NCBI GenBank assembly: GCA_950071955.1
Contig: CATMOC010000041.1
Span: 1 to 13,171, forward strand
Length of the DNA: 13,171 bases
From: an uncultured Mesorhizobium sp.
Lineage (GTDB): Bacteria > Pseudomonadota > Alphaproteobacteria > Rhizobiales > Rhizobiaceae
Reading direction: 5' to 3'
Position 1 is the stretch's first letter; each line of letters starts with the position of its first letter. Both the position numbers and the translations under genes were made by a program. Below the pieces are notes generated by a model. It was not told the origin of the DNA. It saw only the letters and a list, made by a program, of their open reading frames with translations, and did not search any database. Positions 4,595-12,207 of the stretch are shown one piece after another.

Positions 4595-6265
4595 TCACAG
4601 ATCCTTCGCCATCTCCCGCAGCCGGAACTTCTGGATCTTCCCCGTGGAGGTCTTGGGGATTTCGGCGAAGACCACCTGCCGGGGCACCTTGTACCGGGCA
4701 AGCAGCGTGCGGCAGTGCTCGATGATCTCGGCTTCGCTCGCCGTCCGCCCGGGCCTGAGCTCGACATAGGCGACCGGCGTCTCGCCCCATTTCTCGTCGC
4801 TCTTGGCCACCACGCCGCAGGAGGCGACGGCCGGATGCTTGTAGAGCGCGTCCTCCACCTCGATGGACGAGATATTCTCCCCGCCCGAGATGATGATGTC
4901 CTTGGAGCGGTCCTTGAGCTGGATGTAGCCGTCCGGGTGCATCACGCCCAGGTCGCCCGAATGGAACCAGCCGCCGGCCAGCGCTTCCTCGGTGGCCGCC
5001 CTGTTCTTCAGGTAGCCCTTCATGACGATGTTGCCGCGGAACATCACCTCGCCGATGGTCTCGCCGTCAGCCGGCGTCTCAACCATCGTCTCCGGATCCC
5101 TGACCGTGAGCCCTTCCAGCGCCGCGTAGCGGACTCCCTGACGTGCCTTCCGGGCCGAGCGCGCACCCTTCTCGAGATCGTCCCACGCGCCTTTCCACTC
5201 GTTGACCACGGCCGGACCGTAAGTCTCGGTGAGGCCGTAGAGATGCGTCACCGCAAAGCCGGCGTCGGCCATGCCCGAAAGCACGCTCTCCGGCGGCGGC
5301 GCGGCAGCGGTGTTGAAGGTGACGGTCTGCGGGAATTCCCGCTTGTCCTCGTCGGGCGCGTTGATCAGCGTCGACATGACGATCGGCGCGCCGCAGAGAT
5401 GGGTCACGCCGTGGTCGGCGATGGCGTCGTACATGGCTTTCGCCCGCACCCAGCGCAGGCAGACATGCGTGCCCGCCTGAACGGCGAGCGTCCAGGGAAA
5501 GCACCAGCCGTTGCAGTGGAACATCGGCAGGGTCCAGAGATAGACCGGATGACGGCCCATGCCGGCGTGGATGGTGTTGGCGTAGGTCATCAGCGCTGCG
5601 CCGCGGTGGTGGTAGACCACGCCCTTGGGATTGCCGGTCGTGCCGGACGTGTAGTTGAGCGCGATAGCGTCCCACTCGTCGTCCGGCATCGCCCAGGCGA
5701 ATTCGGCGTCGCCCGAGCCGAGAAATTCCTCGTAGTCAAGCGTCCCGATGCGCTCGCCCTTCGGAAAGGGCGCCTCGGCGCCATGTTCCGGATCGTCGTA
5801 GTCGATGACCAGCGGCTTCACCTTCGCCATGCCCAGCGCCTGCCTGACAATGCCGGAGAACTCGCGGTCGACGATCAGCAGCTTCGTCTCGGCATGGTCG
5901 AGCTGAAAGGCGACGATGGCCGCATCGAGTCGTGTGTTGAGCGAATGCAGAACCGCCTTTACCATCGGCACGCCGAAATGCGCCTCCAGCATGGCTGGCG
6001 TGTTGGAGAGCATCACCGTCACCGTGTCGCCCTTGCCGATGCCCTGTGCGGCGAGTGCGGAAGCGAGCTGGCGCGTACGGGCATAGAAATCGCGATAGTT
6101 GAGCTTCGCCGATCCATGGATGACAGCGGTCTGGTCGGGAAAGGTTCGCGCCGCACGCTCCAGATAGGTCAGCGGCGTCAGCGGCTGGTGGTTGGCTGGA
6201 TTGCGCTCCAGCCCCTCGTCATAGATGCCCGGCATCGCGGCGCGGCCGGAATGCTCCCTGTCCAT
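4595..6265 (-). CDS. AMP-forming acyl-CoA synthetase (fatty/methylthio acid-CoA ligase type)
   Basis: This 556-residue ANL-superfamily enzyme activates a carboxylic acid with ATP to an acyl-AMP and transfers it to CoA in the cytosol. Core motifs are all present: P-loop YTSGTTGNPKG (205-215), GLTETYG (344-350), SGDLG (436-440), the hinge segment KDRSKDIIISGGENISS (451-467) and the adenylation lysine K543 in STGKIQK. The sequence resembles medium-chain AlkK-type and DmdB-type (3-methylmercaptopropionate) ligases; the exact acid is not predictable. GGGGAGG, 5 bases before the ATG at 6265, gives a strong start. It is transcribed alone, divergent from the unrecognised pair at 6367-7475, with a 178-base gap downstream. 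Confidence 0.93.
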   Translation of the reverse strand: MDREHSGRAAMPGIYDEGLERNPANHQPLTPLTYLERAARTFPDQTAVIHGSAKLNYRDFYARTRQLASALAAQGIGKGDTVTVMLSNTPAMLEAHFGVPMVKAVLHSLNTRLDAAIVAFQLDHAETKLLIVDREFSGIVRQALGMAKVKPLVIDYDDPEHGAEAPFPKGERIGTLDYEEFLGSGDAEFAWAMPDDEWDAIALNYTSGTTGNPKGVVYHHRGAALMTYANTIHAGMGRHPVYLWTLPMFHCNGWCFPWTLAVQAGTHVCLRWVRAKAMYDAIADHGVTHLCGAPIVMSTLINAPDEDKREFPQTVTFNTAAAPPPESVLSGMADAGFAVTHLYGLTETYGPAVVNEWKGAWDDLEKGARSARKARQGVRYAALEGLTVRDPETMVETPADGETIGEVMFRGNIVMKGYLKNRAATEEALAGGWFHSGDLGVMHPDGYIQLKDRSKDIIISGGENISSIEVEDALYKHPAVASCGVVAKSDEKWGETPVAYVELRPGRTASEAEIIEHCRTLLARYKVPRQVVFAEIPKTSTGKIQKFRLREMAKDL

Positions 6266-6276
6266 GTAACCTCCCC

Positions 6277-6305
6277 TTCATTTCGCATCTCGGCGCGCGT
6301 ATAGT
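6277..6305 (+). promoter_or_regulatory. Possible promoter of the 6367-7475 gene pair
   Basis: TTCATT (6277-6282) and TATAGT (6300-6305, five of six consensus bases) are separated by 17 bases in the divergent gap, 61 bases before the ATG at 6367. Only the -10 is good. Confidence 0.3.
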
Positions 6306-6366
6306 GCTTTCAGTGCCGGCGCCACAGTGACGTGCCGGCAGCCGGCTCGCAAGCGGAGTTCTCGCA

Positions 6367-6651
6367 ATGAAGGCGCAGGCATCGAAAGGGCTTTTCGAGA
6401 GCATGCCGCGCGACACCGGTCGCCAGGCCGTTCTCAAGACCCTGCTGGCCAGCAAGGAACCGTTGAAGACCCGCGAGCTGGTCGTGCGGACACATGCCGA
6501 GCATCCGGACATCCACCTGGACCCGGAAGCCGCATCCGAAATCGTCCAGAGCGCCATACGCGAAGGCCTCATCGATCTCGCCGGCCAGGGTGACGAAATG
6601 CGCATCCGGTTGACGCCCTTCGGGAGCGACGTGGCGAAAAACATCGACTGA
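6367..6651 (+). CDS. Small winged-helix-like protein of unknown function
   Basis: I do not recognise a named family. The 94-residue soluble protein has a layout suggesting a winged helix-turn-helix: helix GRQAVLKTLLAS (about 18-29), helix LKTRELVVRTHAEH (33-46), helix PEAASEIVQSAIREGLI (53-69), then a beta wing DEMRIRLTPFGSDVAK (76-91). This pattern (restart, helix, recognition helix, REGLI, strand) is typical of MarR- or PadR-like domains. GGAG lies about 9 bases before the ATG. The stop is 86 bases before the likely start of a membrane protein on the same strand, so the two probably form one transcript. It could be a regulator of that protein. The fold is inferred only from the pattern. Confidence 0.7.
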   Translation: MKAQASKGLFESMPRDTGRQAVLKTLLASKEPLKTRELVVRTHAEHPDIHLDPEAASEIVQSAIREGLIDLAGQGDEMRIRLTPFGSDVAKNID

Positions 6652-6737
6652 GCACTGCCGCCGTGCGCGAATTGTCCCGCAAAGAGGACTTCGCGCTACT
6701 TGCCGACTTGATGAGGGGCGTGGGGGAGTTGGTGGCG

Positions 6738-7475
6738 ATGGATTACCTCGCCGTGTTCGTCCTGGCCGCGCTCGTCGCGACGGCGGAACTGGTCGCACGC
6801 TACAAGGACAGCCCGTCCCGGGCGCTTCTTACGGGGCCGGCGATGGCCTACGTGGCATTCAATGGCGTGATCGGCATGGTCGCGCTCTACCTGCTGAAAG
6901 TCTTCGCGCCCGATCTCTTCGGCTATGACGCCTGCGTGGGGACGACCCCGGCCGCTGACTGCGATAAGGCGCTGTTGTCGATGGTACTGGCGGCCAGTTT
7001 CGGATCGCTTGCCGTCATGCGCTCGGCTTTCGCGCGCGTGACGATCCAGGGCGAGGAACTCGGCGTCGGCCCCTCGGCCGTCATCGAGATCTTCCAGCGT
7101 GCCCTCGACCGCGAGGTCGACCGGCAGCGGGCCTTCCGGAGAATGGACGAATTGCCCCTGGCGTTGCGCGACATGCCGCTCGACATAGTCAACACCACGC
7201 TGCCGGCTCTGTGCATAGAGCTGATGCAGAACCTTTCCGCCGACGAGAAGCAGTCGCTCGACCAGCGCATAAAGCTGGTGACGGAACTCAAGGTGCACGA
7301 GAAGATGCGGCCGCTGATCGTGGCGCTCATCCTGCAGGAGTATGTCGGTAAGGACGTTCTGGTGCGGGCGTTCACGAAGATCGCGGAGGACTACAAGGAC
7401 GTCCTCGACGAGATACGCAACGCCCGCTCGAACGTTGCGGCGCTCGTCAGCGCGGCTGACTTCGGCGGATCATAG
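6738..7475 (+). CDS. Unrecognised three-helix membrane protein with cytosolic helical domain
   Basis: No named family recognised. The 245-residue protein has predicted membrane helices at about 3-20, 34-56 and 79-96. Positive residues (RYKDSPSR after helix 1, MRSAFAR after helix 3) place the N-terminus outside and the C-terminal 150 residues in the cytosol. The external loop has C66 and C75, which could form a disulfide. The cytosolic part begins with a strand and turn containing GEELGVGPSAVIEIFQ (105-120), then charged helices DREVDRQRAFRRMDEL, and ends in a long helical tail. The ATG at 6738 is preceded by GGGGGAG (about 9 bases); an upstream GTG (6663) would add 25 residues but lacks a ribosome binding site. 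It follows the winged-helix-like gene and converges with a TauE/SafE gene. Possibly a membrane sensor. Confidence 0.75.
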   Translation: MDYLAVFVLAALVATAELVARYKDSPSRALLTGPAMAYVAFNGVIGMVALYLLKVFAPDLFGYDACVGTTPAADCDKALLSMVLAASFGSLAVMRSAFARVTIQGEELGVGPSAVIEIFQRALDREVDRQRAFRRMDELPLALRDMPLDIVNTTLPALCIELMQNLSADEKQSLDQRIKLVTELKVHEKMRPLIVALILQEYVGKDVLVRAFTKIAEDYKDVLDEIRNARSNVAALVSAADFGGS

Positions 7476-7495
7476 GAGCCGTGCTCCGCGATCGA

Positions 7496-8254
7496 TCAGA
7501 ACACCGCCACCGCTCCATCCCACAGCAGCTTCACCGCGACGAGCCCGACGGTGACGTAGGTGACCGAATAAAACAGTTCCGGCTTCATGCGCTTGACGAT
7601 GAACACGCCGGCGAGCGTGGCGACGAAGGCCACGGGCATCAGCACGAACGATGCCGAGAGATTGGTTGTATCGAGCTCCCCGAGCGCGAAGTACGGGACG
7701 AGCTTCACCGCGTTCATCACGGCGAAGTAGATCACGCTGGTACCGACATAGACCTTGGGGTCGAGCTTGAGCGGAAGGGCATAGACCTGGAAGGGCGGGC
7801 CGCCGGCATGCGCGACGAAGCTGGTGAAGCCGCTGACGGTGCTCCAGACGATCCCCCGCGGAACGCTGTGCGGGCGCGCGTTCTCGGCGCGCGACAGCTT
7901 CTGCAGGAACCATCGCGAGACGAAAAGCAGGGTGACGATGCCAAGGATCAGCCGCACCATGTCCGGCGTCACGATCGCGGCGGTCAGCCAGCCGATGCCG
8001 ATGCCGACCATCGCGCCCGGAAGCATGATCACCAGTGTCCGTCGGTCGAGGAAGCCTCGCCACGACCAGAGCGAGACCATGTCCATCAGGACGAGGATCG
8101 GCAGCAGGATCGCGGCGGCCTGCACCGGCGGCATGGCGAGCGCCATCAGCGGCACGCCGACCAGCGCCATGGCTCCGCCGAGCCCGCCCTTGGCCAGCCC
8201 GACGAGGGCGACTGCCGGGATCGCAACGGCATAGAAGAGGGGATCGGAGAGCAA
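7496..8254 (-). CDS. Second sulfite exporter TauE/SafE family membrane protein
   Basis: A 252-residue polytopic inner-membrane protein of the TauE/SafE anion-exporter family. The two half-repeat signatures are LVGLAKGGLGGAMALVGVPL near residues 13-32 and GFTSFVAHAGGPPFQVYALP near 140; hydrophobic helices fill the remainder. It shares the family with the gene at 2367-3152 but the two are clearly divergent in sequence. The best start is the TTG at 8254 giving LLSDPLFYAVAIPAV; there is no ATG before the first helix and no clear ribosome binding site, so the start is uncertain. The stop is 20 bases from the convergent membrane-protein gene, with only a weak hairpin (7475-7487) between. The substrate is unknown. 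Confidence 0.9.
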   Translation of the reverse strand: MLSDPLFYAVAIPAVALVGLAKGGLGGAMALVGVPLMALAMPPVQAAAILLPILVLMDMVSLWSWRGFLDRRTLVIMLPGAMVGIGIGWLTAAIVTPDMVRLILGIVTLLFVSRWFLQKLSRAENARPHSVPRGIVWSTVSGFTSFVAHAGGPPFQVYALPLKLDPKVYVGTSVIYFAVMNAVKLVPYFALGELDTTNLSASFVLMPVAFVATLAGVFIVKRMKPELFYSVTYVTVGLVAVKLLWDGAVAVF

Positions 8255-8422
8255 GGGCGTTCTGGATCGCGCGGTGGGAGGACACCCCCGCTTAGCCGCA
8301 TCCCGACAGCATTGCGAGGGGAAACTCGGACGCGGATACCTCGCTGCATCCGCTGGCCAAGCGGCGGCCTCTCCTTTATGCCCAATTGCCACCACGATCC
8401 CGAGCCATAGGCCTGCCGCAGA
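8255..8422. other. Divergent intergenic region
   Basis: This 168-base gap lies between the divergent TauE/SafE and ThiE-like genes and must hold both promoters. I see no convincing -35/-10 pair, no repeat and no thiamine-riboswitch-like element. Confidence 0.4.
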
Positions 8423-9094
8423 ATGGACCCGATGCAACCCATAATCCCCGACCGCTGCCGGCTCGTGCTGATCGCGCCGCAGGAGGATGATGCCTCCGTG
8501 CTGGAAGCGGCTATCCGCTCCGCCCTCTCGGGCGGAGACGTCGCATCGCTGATACTGCCGCAATACGGGCTCGACGACGCGGCGTTCCAGAAGCTGGCGG
8601 AGCGGATCGTGCCGGTGGCCCAGGAAGCTGGCGCCGCCGTCATGATCGCCGGTGACACGCGGGTCGCCGCCCGCGTCAAGGCCGACGGAGTCCATGTCGA
8701 GGGCGGCCGCGCCGCGCTGGCCGATGCCATCGACCGGCTGCAGGACAAGATGATGGTCGGGACCGGCGGCGCCAAGACGCGCGACGACGCGCTGGAACTC
8801 GGCGAACTGCGCCCGGACTACCTGTTTTTCGGCCGCTTCGGCTACGACACGGATCCGCAGCCGCATCCCCGCAACCTGACGCTCGGGCGCTGGTGGGCCG
8901 AGATGATCGAGGTCCCCTGCATCGTCATGGGCTCGAGCGAGATCGCGTCTGTGCGCCAGGTATCCGAGACTGGGGCCGAGTTCGTAGCCCTGTCGCGCGC
9001 CGTCTTCGGCGAAGGCGTCGATCCCGCCGCAGCGGTCGCGGAGGCCAATCGCCTGCTCGACGAGGCCGCGCAGGCACCCGGGAAGGAAACGTGA
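8423..9094 (+). CDS. ThiE/TenI-like TIM-barrel protein (degenerate thiamine phosphate synthase family)
   Basis: The 223-residue protein has the order of ThiE motifs but with changed residues. MIAGDTR (74-80) replaces the usual NDR-type motif. KADGVHVEGG (86-95) matches GVHLG. VGTGGAKTRDDALELGE (112-128) replaces the GxSxHT loop. PDYLFFGRFGYDT (131-143) matches ADYxGxGPxFxT. CIVMGSS replaces the glycine-rich PxxAIGGI phosphate loop. ThiE joins the thiazole and pyrimidine units of thiamine; the substitutions make true TMP synthase activity doubtful, and a TenI-like or other role is possible. No other thiamine gene is nearby. Two in-frame ATGs (8423, 8432) are close and neither has a good ribosome binding site. 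The stop overlaps the Sel1 gene start as GTGA. Confidence 0.8.
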   Translation: MDPMQPIIPDRCRLVLIAPQEDDASVLEAAIRSALSGGDVASLILPQYGLDDAAFQKLAERIVPVAQEAGAAVMIAGDTRVAARVKADGVHVEGGRAALADAIDRLQDKMMVGTGGAKTRDDALELGELRPDYLFFGRFGYDTDPQPHPRNLTLGRWWAEMIEVPCIVMGSSEIASVRQVSETGAEFVALSRAVFGEGVDPAAAVAEANRLLDEAAQAPGKET

Positions 9095-10083
9095 AGCCGA
9101 TCGCCCTGTTCATGGCTGCGGCGGTCTGCGCGATCGTGCCTTCCGCCTCCTTTTCGGCGGAACCGGCCGGGCCGAAGGCAGCCAAGCCGGAAAAGGCACA
9201 GGAACAACAGGCCGGCGGCGCGGCCGGTTCGGCCGTGGATCTGCTCCGCTTCGGCAAAAAAACCTCCGATCCCGCCTTCGGCGCCTTCCAGCGTGGCCTC
9301 TACATCACCGCCTACAACCTGGCGCTTCCGCGCGCAGAAAAAGGCGATCCTGCAGCCCAGACGCTGGTCGCCGAGATTCTCTCGCGGGGCCTTGGCGTCG
9401 CGCGCAAACCTGCGGAAGCGGCGGAATGGTACGGCAAGGCCGCGGAGGCCGGCATCCCGGAGGCGCGCTTCCAGTTCGCCCTGGTCCTGATCGACGGCAA
9501 GTATGCGGGTAAGGACCCGGAGAAGGCCTTCGAACTGATGAAATCCGCGGCCGATACGGGTCACAGGCTGGCTGCCTTCAATCTCGCCCAGATGCTGATC
9601 GATCGCGAGCCGGGGCCGCGCGGCCTCGAACGGGCGATTCCCTACTACGAAAAAGCAGCGAGGGCGGGGCTCGCCGATGCGCAGTACGCCATGGCGCAGC
9701 TCTACGAAAACGGCGTCGGCGGCTTGAACGACGACGCCAAGGCGCTGTCCTACCTCACGCTCGCCGCCCGTCAGAACTTCGACACCGCGCAGCTCGACCT
9801 CGCAACCTGGCTGATCGAGGGACGGCTGGGCAAGCCCGACTACGAGGCGGGTTTCGCCTGGATGAAGCGCGCCGCCGAAAGCGGCAACGTCGCGGCGCAG
9901 AACCGTCTCGCAAAGCTCTACGTCTACGGCCTCGGCACAGAGCCGGACCCGATCCTGGCGGCGGCCTGGTACATCATCGCCCGCCGGGTGGGCCTTCGCG
10001 ACGTCGAGATGGACGATTTTCTCCAGGGTCTCACGCCCGAACAGCAGAAGACGGCAATCGAACGGGCGAACCGGCTGCGCTGA
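9091..10083 (+). CDS. Periplasmic Sel1-like (tetratricopeptide-type) repeat protein
   Basis: A 330-residue protein starting at a GTG that overlaps the preceding stop (GTGA), with GGAAGGAA directly upstream, so translation is coupled to the ThiE-like gene. The N-terminus KPIALFMAAAVCAIVPSASF is a signal peptide, probably cleaved after SFSA, followed by a low-complexity Ala/Lys/Gln linker (about 24-48). From about 80 to 300 there are six or seven Sel1-type repeats with A-x-x-x-L-A-x-x-Y/L and G-x-x-x-D-x-x-x-A-x-x-W/Y patterns, e.g. DPEKAFELMKSAADTGHRLA and DDAKALSYLTLAARQNFDTA. Such alpha-helical solenoids mediate protein-protein contacts in the envelope. The partner is unknown. Confidence 0.9.
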   Translation: MKPIALFMAAAVCAIVPSASFSAEPAGPKAAKPEKAQEQQAGGAAGSAVDLLRFGKKTSDPAFGAFQRGLYITAYNLALPRAEKGDPAAQTLVAEILSRGLGVARKPAEAAEWYGKAAEAGIPEARFQFALVLIDGKYAGKDPEKAFELMKSAADTGHRLAAFNLAQMLIDREPGPRGLERAIPYYEKAARAGLADAQYAMAQLYENGVGGLNDDAKALSYLTLAARQNFDTAQLDLATWLIEGRLGKPDYEAGFAWMKRAAESGNVAAQNRLAKLYVYGLGTEPDPILAAAWYIIARRVGLRDVEMDDFLQGLTPEQQKTAIERANRLR

Positions 10084-10193
10084 CGCGGCGGGTCCTTGAG
10101 CAGGCGCTGAACCCTGCTGCCAGAACGGCGTCAGTAGGCCCCGTGCGATAAGTCCCCCAGCCGCGACCCAGCGGCATCACAGAGGGACCCATC

Positions 10194-10592
10194 ATGAAAT
10201 TTGCTTCCGTGCGCCTGATCGCCGCCGATATCGAGAAGATGGTCGCCTTTTATGAGCGGGTAACGGAGACGACCGCCGAATGGCTGGCGCCGCAGTTCGC
10301 CGAGATCGTCACGCCGTCGGCGGCGCTCGCCATCGGCAGTTCCGAAACGGTAGCGATCTTCGCCGAGGGCAGCGCCGAACCCGGCGCCAACCGGACCGTC
10401 ATCATCGAGTTCATGGTCGACGACGTCGACGCCGCCTACGAACGGCTGAAGGACGGATTGGATCTGGTGCACCCGCCCAAGACCATGCCGTGGGGCAACC
10501 GGTCAGTCCAGTTCCGCGATCCGGAAGGCACGGCGGTGGCCCTATTCATGCCACAGGCGGATGCGGCCAAGGCGCGCTTCGCCTCGCGGTAG
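10194..10592 (+). CDS. VOC superfamily (glyoxalase/bleomycin-resistance fold) protein
   Basis: A 132-residue protein with one vicinal-oxygen-chelate unit made of two beta-alpha-beta-beta-beta modules. Module one is KFASVRLIAADIEKMVAFYE; module two is VIIEFMVDDVDAAYERLKDG (about 68-87) with the ending NRSVQFRDPEGTAVALFMP (101-119), in which the metal-ligand region DPEG is typical. The first-strand metal ligand (usually H) is not obvious, so metal binding is uncertain. Such proteins include lyases, dioxygenases and drug-binding resistance proteins; the substrate cannot be assigned. AGAGGGA, 6 bases before the ATG, is a good ribosome binding site. It is separate from its neighbours (110 bases upstream, 190 downstream). 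Confidence 0.87.
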   Translation: MKFASVRLIAADIEKMVAFYERVTETTAEWLAPQFAEIVTPSAALAIGSSETVAIFAEGSAEPGANRTVIIEFMVDDVDAAYERLKDGLDLVHPPKTMPWGNRSVQFRDPEGTAVALFMPQADAAKARFASR

Positions 10593-10782
10593 GTTCGTTC
10601 AATCGAACTCCGGCGTGGCAGGTGGGGGCCGCGCCCTCCCCGCCGTGCCGTGCGTGATGACCCGCTTGGCCGCGCGGACTTCGATCGGATAGCGGAGGCT
10701 CCCTTGCCTCTCTAGTCGATTTGTGGTCTTGGGAGCGCCGAACTGCGCGGCTTGCGCGAAATCCCATTTCCGGAATACCCCA

Positions 10783-11349
10783 ATGGCCAAGATCAACGGC
10801 AACGAAATCCGTCCCGGCAACGTCATCGAGCACAATGGCGGCCTGTGGGTCGCGGTGAAGACGAACGCGGTGAAGCCGGGCAAGGGCGGCGCCTACAACC
10901 AGGTCGAGCTGAAGAACCTGATCGACGGGACCAAGCTCAACGAGCGCTTCCGCTCCGCCGAGACGGTCGAGAAGGTGCGCCTCGAGCAGAAGGACTTCTC
11001 CTACCTCTACGAGCAGGGCGAGGCGCTGGTCTTCATGGACACCGAGAGCTACGAGCAGCTCGAGCTCCAGAAGGATTTCGTCGGCGACCGCGCGGCCTTC
11101 CTGCAGGACGGAATGATGGTGACGGTCGAGCTCTACGAGGAAAAGCCGATCGGCATCTCGCTGCCCGACCAGGTCGCCCTGACGATCACGGAGGCCGACC
11201 CGGTCGTGAAGGGCCAGACGGCGGCCTCGTCCTACAAGCCCGCGATCCTCGAGAACGGCATCCGCGTCATGGTCCCGCCCTTCATCGAGGCGGGCGAGAA
11301 GATCCTCGTCGACACGAACGAGATCACCTACATCCGCCGCGCCGAGTAG
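10783..11349 (+). CDS. efp: Translation elongation factor P
   Basis: EF-P binds ribosomes stalled at consecutive prolines and restores peptide-bond formation. The 188-residue length is standard. The N-terminal KOW-like domain has the modification loop [12 protein letters not shown] with K34, the lysine that EpmA beta-lysylates in many proteobacteria. Two OB-fold domains follow, with [20 protein letters not shown] near 72-91 and the conserved C-terminal [20 protein letters not shown]. The ATG at 10783 begins the canonical [12 protein letters not shown]; the upstream in-frame ATG (10723) would add 20 unrelated residues. The suhB-type gene follows 30 bases later on the same strand, so co-transcription is likely. 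The 190-base upstream gap is GC-rich and I see no confident promoter in it. Confidence 0.98.
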   Translation: MAKINGNEIRPGNVIEHNGGLWVAVKTNAVKPGKGGAYNQVELKNLIDGTKLNERFRSAETVEKVRLEQKDFSYLYEQGEALVFMDTESYEQLELQKDFVGDRAAFLQDGMMVTVELYEEKPIGISLPDQVALTITEADPVVKGQTAASSYKPAILENGIRVMVPPFIEAGEKILVDTNEITYIRRAE

Positions 11350-11379
11350 CGGCATCATCGGGAAGGCGGGTTTCGGCTG

Positions 11380-12180
11380 ATGGCGTATTCGGCGCTGATG
11401 AGGGTCATGGTGGAGGCCGCGCGCAAGGCGGGCCGCTCGCTCGCGCGCGATTTCGGCGAGGTGCAAAACCTCCAGGTCTCCATGAAGGGTCCGGGCGACT
11501 ATGTCAGCCAGGCCGACCGCAAGGCCGAAGAGATCATCTACACCGAACTGGCGCGTGCGCGTCCGGGCTACTCTTTCCTGATGGAAGAGCGCGGCGTGGT
11601 AGAGGGCGAGGACGCCCAGCACCGCTGGATCGTCGATCCTCTCGACGGCACCACGAATTTCCTGCACGGCATTCCGCTCTTCTCGATCTCGATCGCGCTG
11701 GAGCGCCAGGGCCAGCTGACGGCGGGCCTGGTCTACAATCCCGCCATGGACGAACTCTACACCGCCGAACGCGGCGGCGGCGCCTTCATGAACGACCGCC
11801 GGCTGCGCGTCGCTGGCCGCGCGAAACTGTCCGACAGCGTCATCGGCACCGGCATCCCCCATCTCGGCCGCGGCCACCACGGCAACGCGCTGATCGAATT
11901 GCGCAACGTCATGGGCGAGGTTTCCGGCATCCGCCGCATGGGCTCGGCCGCCCTCGACCTCGCCTACGTCGCGGCGGGCCGCATGGATGGTTTCTGGGAG
12001 AACGGGCTTTCGCCCTGGGACATGGCGGCCGGCATCCTGCTCGTCCGCGAGGCCGGCGGCTTCGTCAGCGACAGGGACGGCGGCCCCGGCATGCTGGACA
12101 CCGGCGGCATCGTCGCCGGCAACGAGGCGATCCACAAGGCGCTCCTGAAGGAACTGAAGAAGCCAGCGCCGGTACGGTAA
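11380..12180 (+). CDS. suhB: Inositol monophosphatase family protein (SuhB type)
   Basis: A 266-residue Mg-dependent phosphatase that hydrolyses myo-inositol phosphates and related sugar phosphates; in E. coli SuhB also joins rRNA antitermination complexes. Metal-binding motifs are intact: E69/E70 in FLMEERG, D86-P-L-D89-G-T in WIVDPLDGTTNFLHG, and D214 in SPWDMAAGILLVREAGG. The fold also shows GIRRMGSAALDLAYVAAGR (183-201), typical of the family. GGAAGGCGGG lies about 10 bases before the ATG at 11380; a second ATG six codons later is less likely. It lies 30 bases downstream of efp and converges with bdhA across a 27-base gap without a visible terminator. A close paralogue function cannot be excluded. 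Confidence 0.93.
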   Translation: MAYSALMRVMVEAARKAGRSLARDFGEVQNLQVSMKGPGDYVSQADRKAEEIIYTELARARPGYSFLMEERGVVEGEDAQHRWIVDPLDGTTNFLHGIPLFSISIALERQGQLTAGLVYNPAMDELYTAERGGGAFMNDRRLRVAGRAKLSDSVIGTGIPHLGRGHHGNALIELRNVMGEVSGIRRMGSAALDLAYVAAGRMDGFWENGLSPWDMAAGILLVREAGGFVSDRDGGPGMLDTGGIVAGNEAIHKALLKELKKPAPVR

Positions 12181-12207
12181 GCCGGTTTCTTCGCGTTTCG
12201 CAAATCG

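Noticed and set aside
4520..6304. Long plus-strand open frame (594 codons) opposite the acyl-CoA ligase
   Set aside because: The minus-strand frame has every ANL motif; the opposite frame is rich in His and Arg with no recognisable domain, as expected for an antisense shadow in GC-rich DNA.
7475..7487. GGAGC-CGT-GCTCC hairpin between two convergent genes
   Set aside because: The 5-bp stem with a 3-base loop and no T run is too weak to call a terminator.
8312..8377. Possible 22-codon minus-strand leader frame (TTG start after GGAGAGG) upstream of the second TauE/SafE gene
   Set aside because: Only a start-like codon and a purine-rich stretch support it; no conserved or regulatory pattern is visible.
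10099..10118. AGCAGG/CCTGCT hairpin after the Sel1-repeat gene
   Set aside because: Six base pairs with an 8-base loop and no T run; likely chance in GC-rich sequence.
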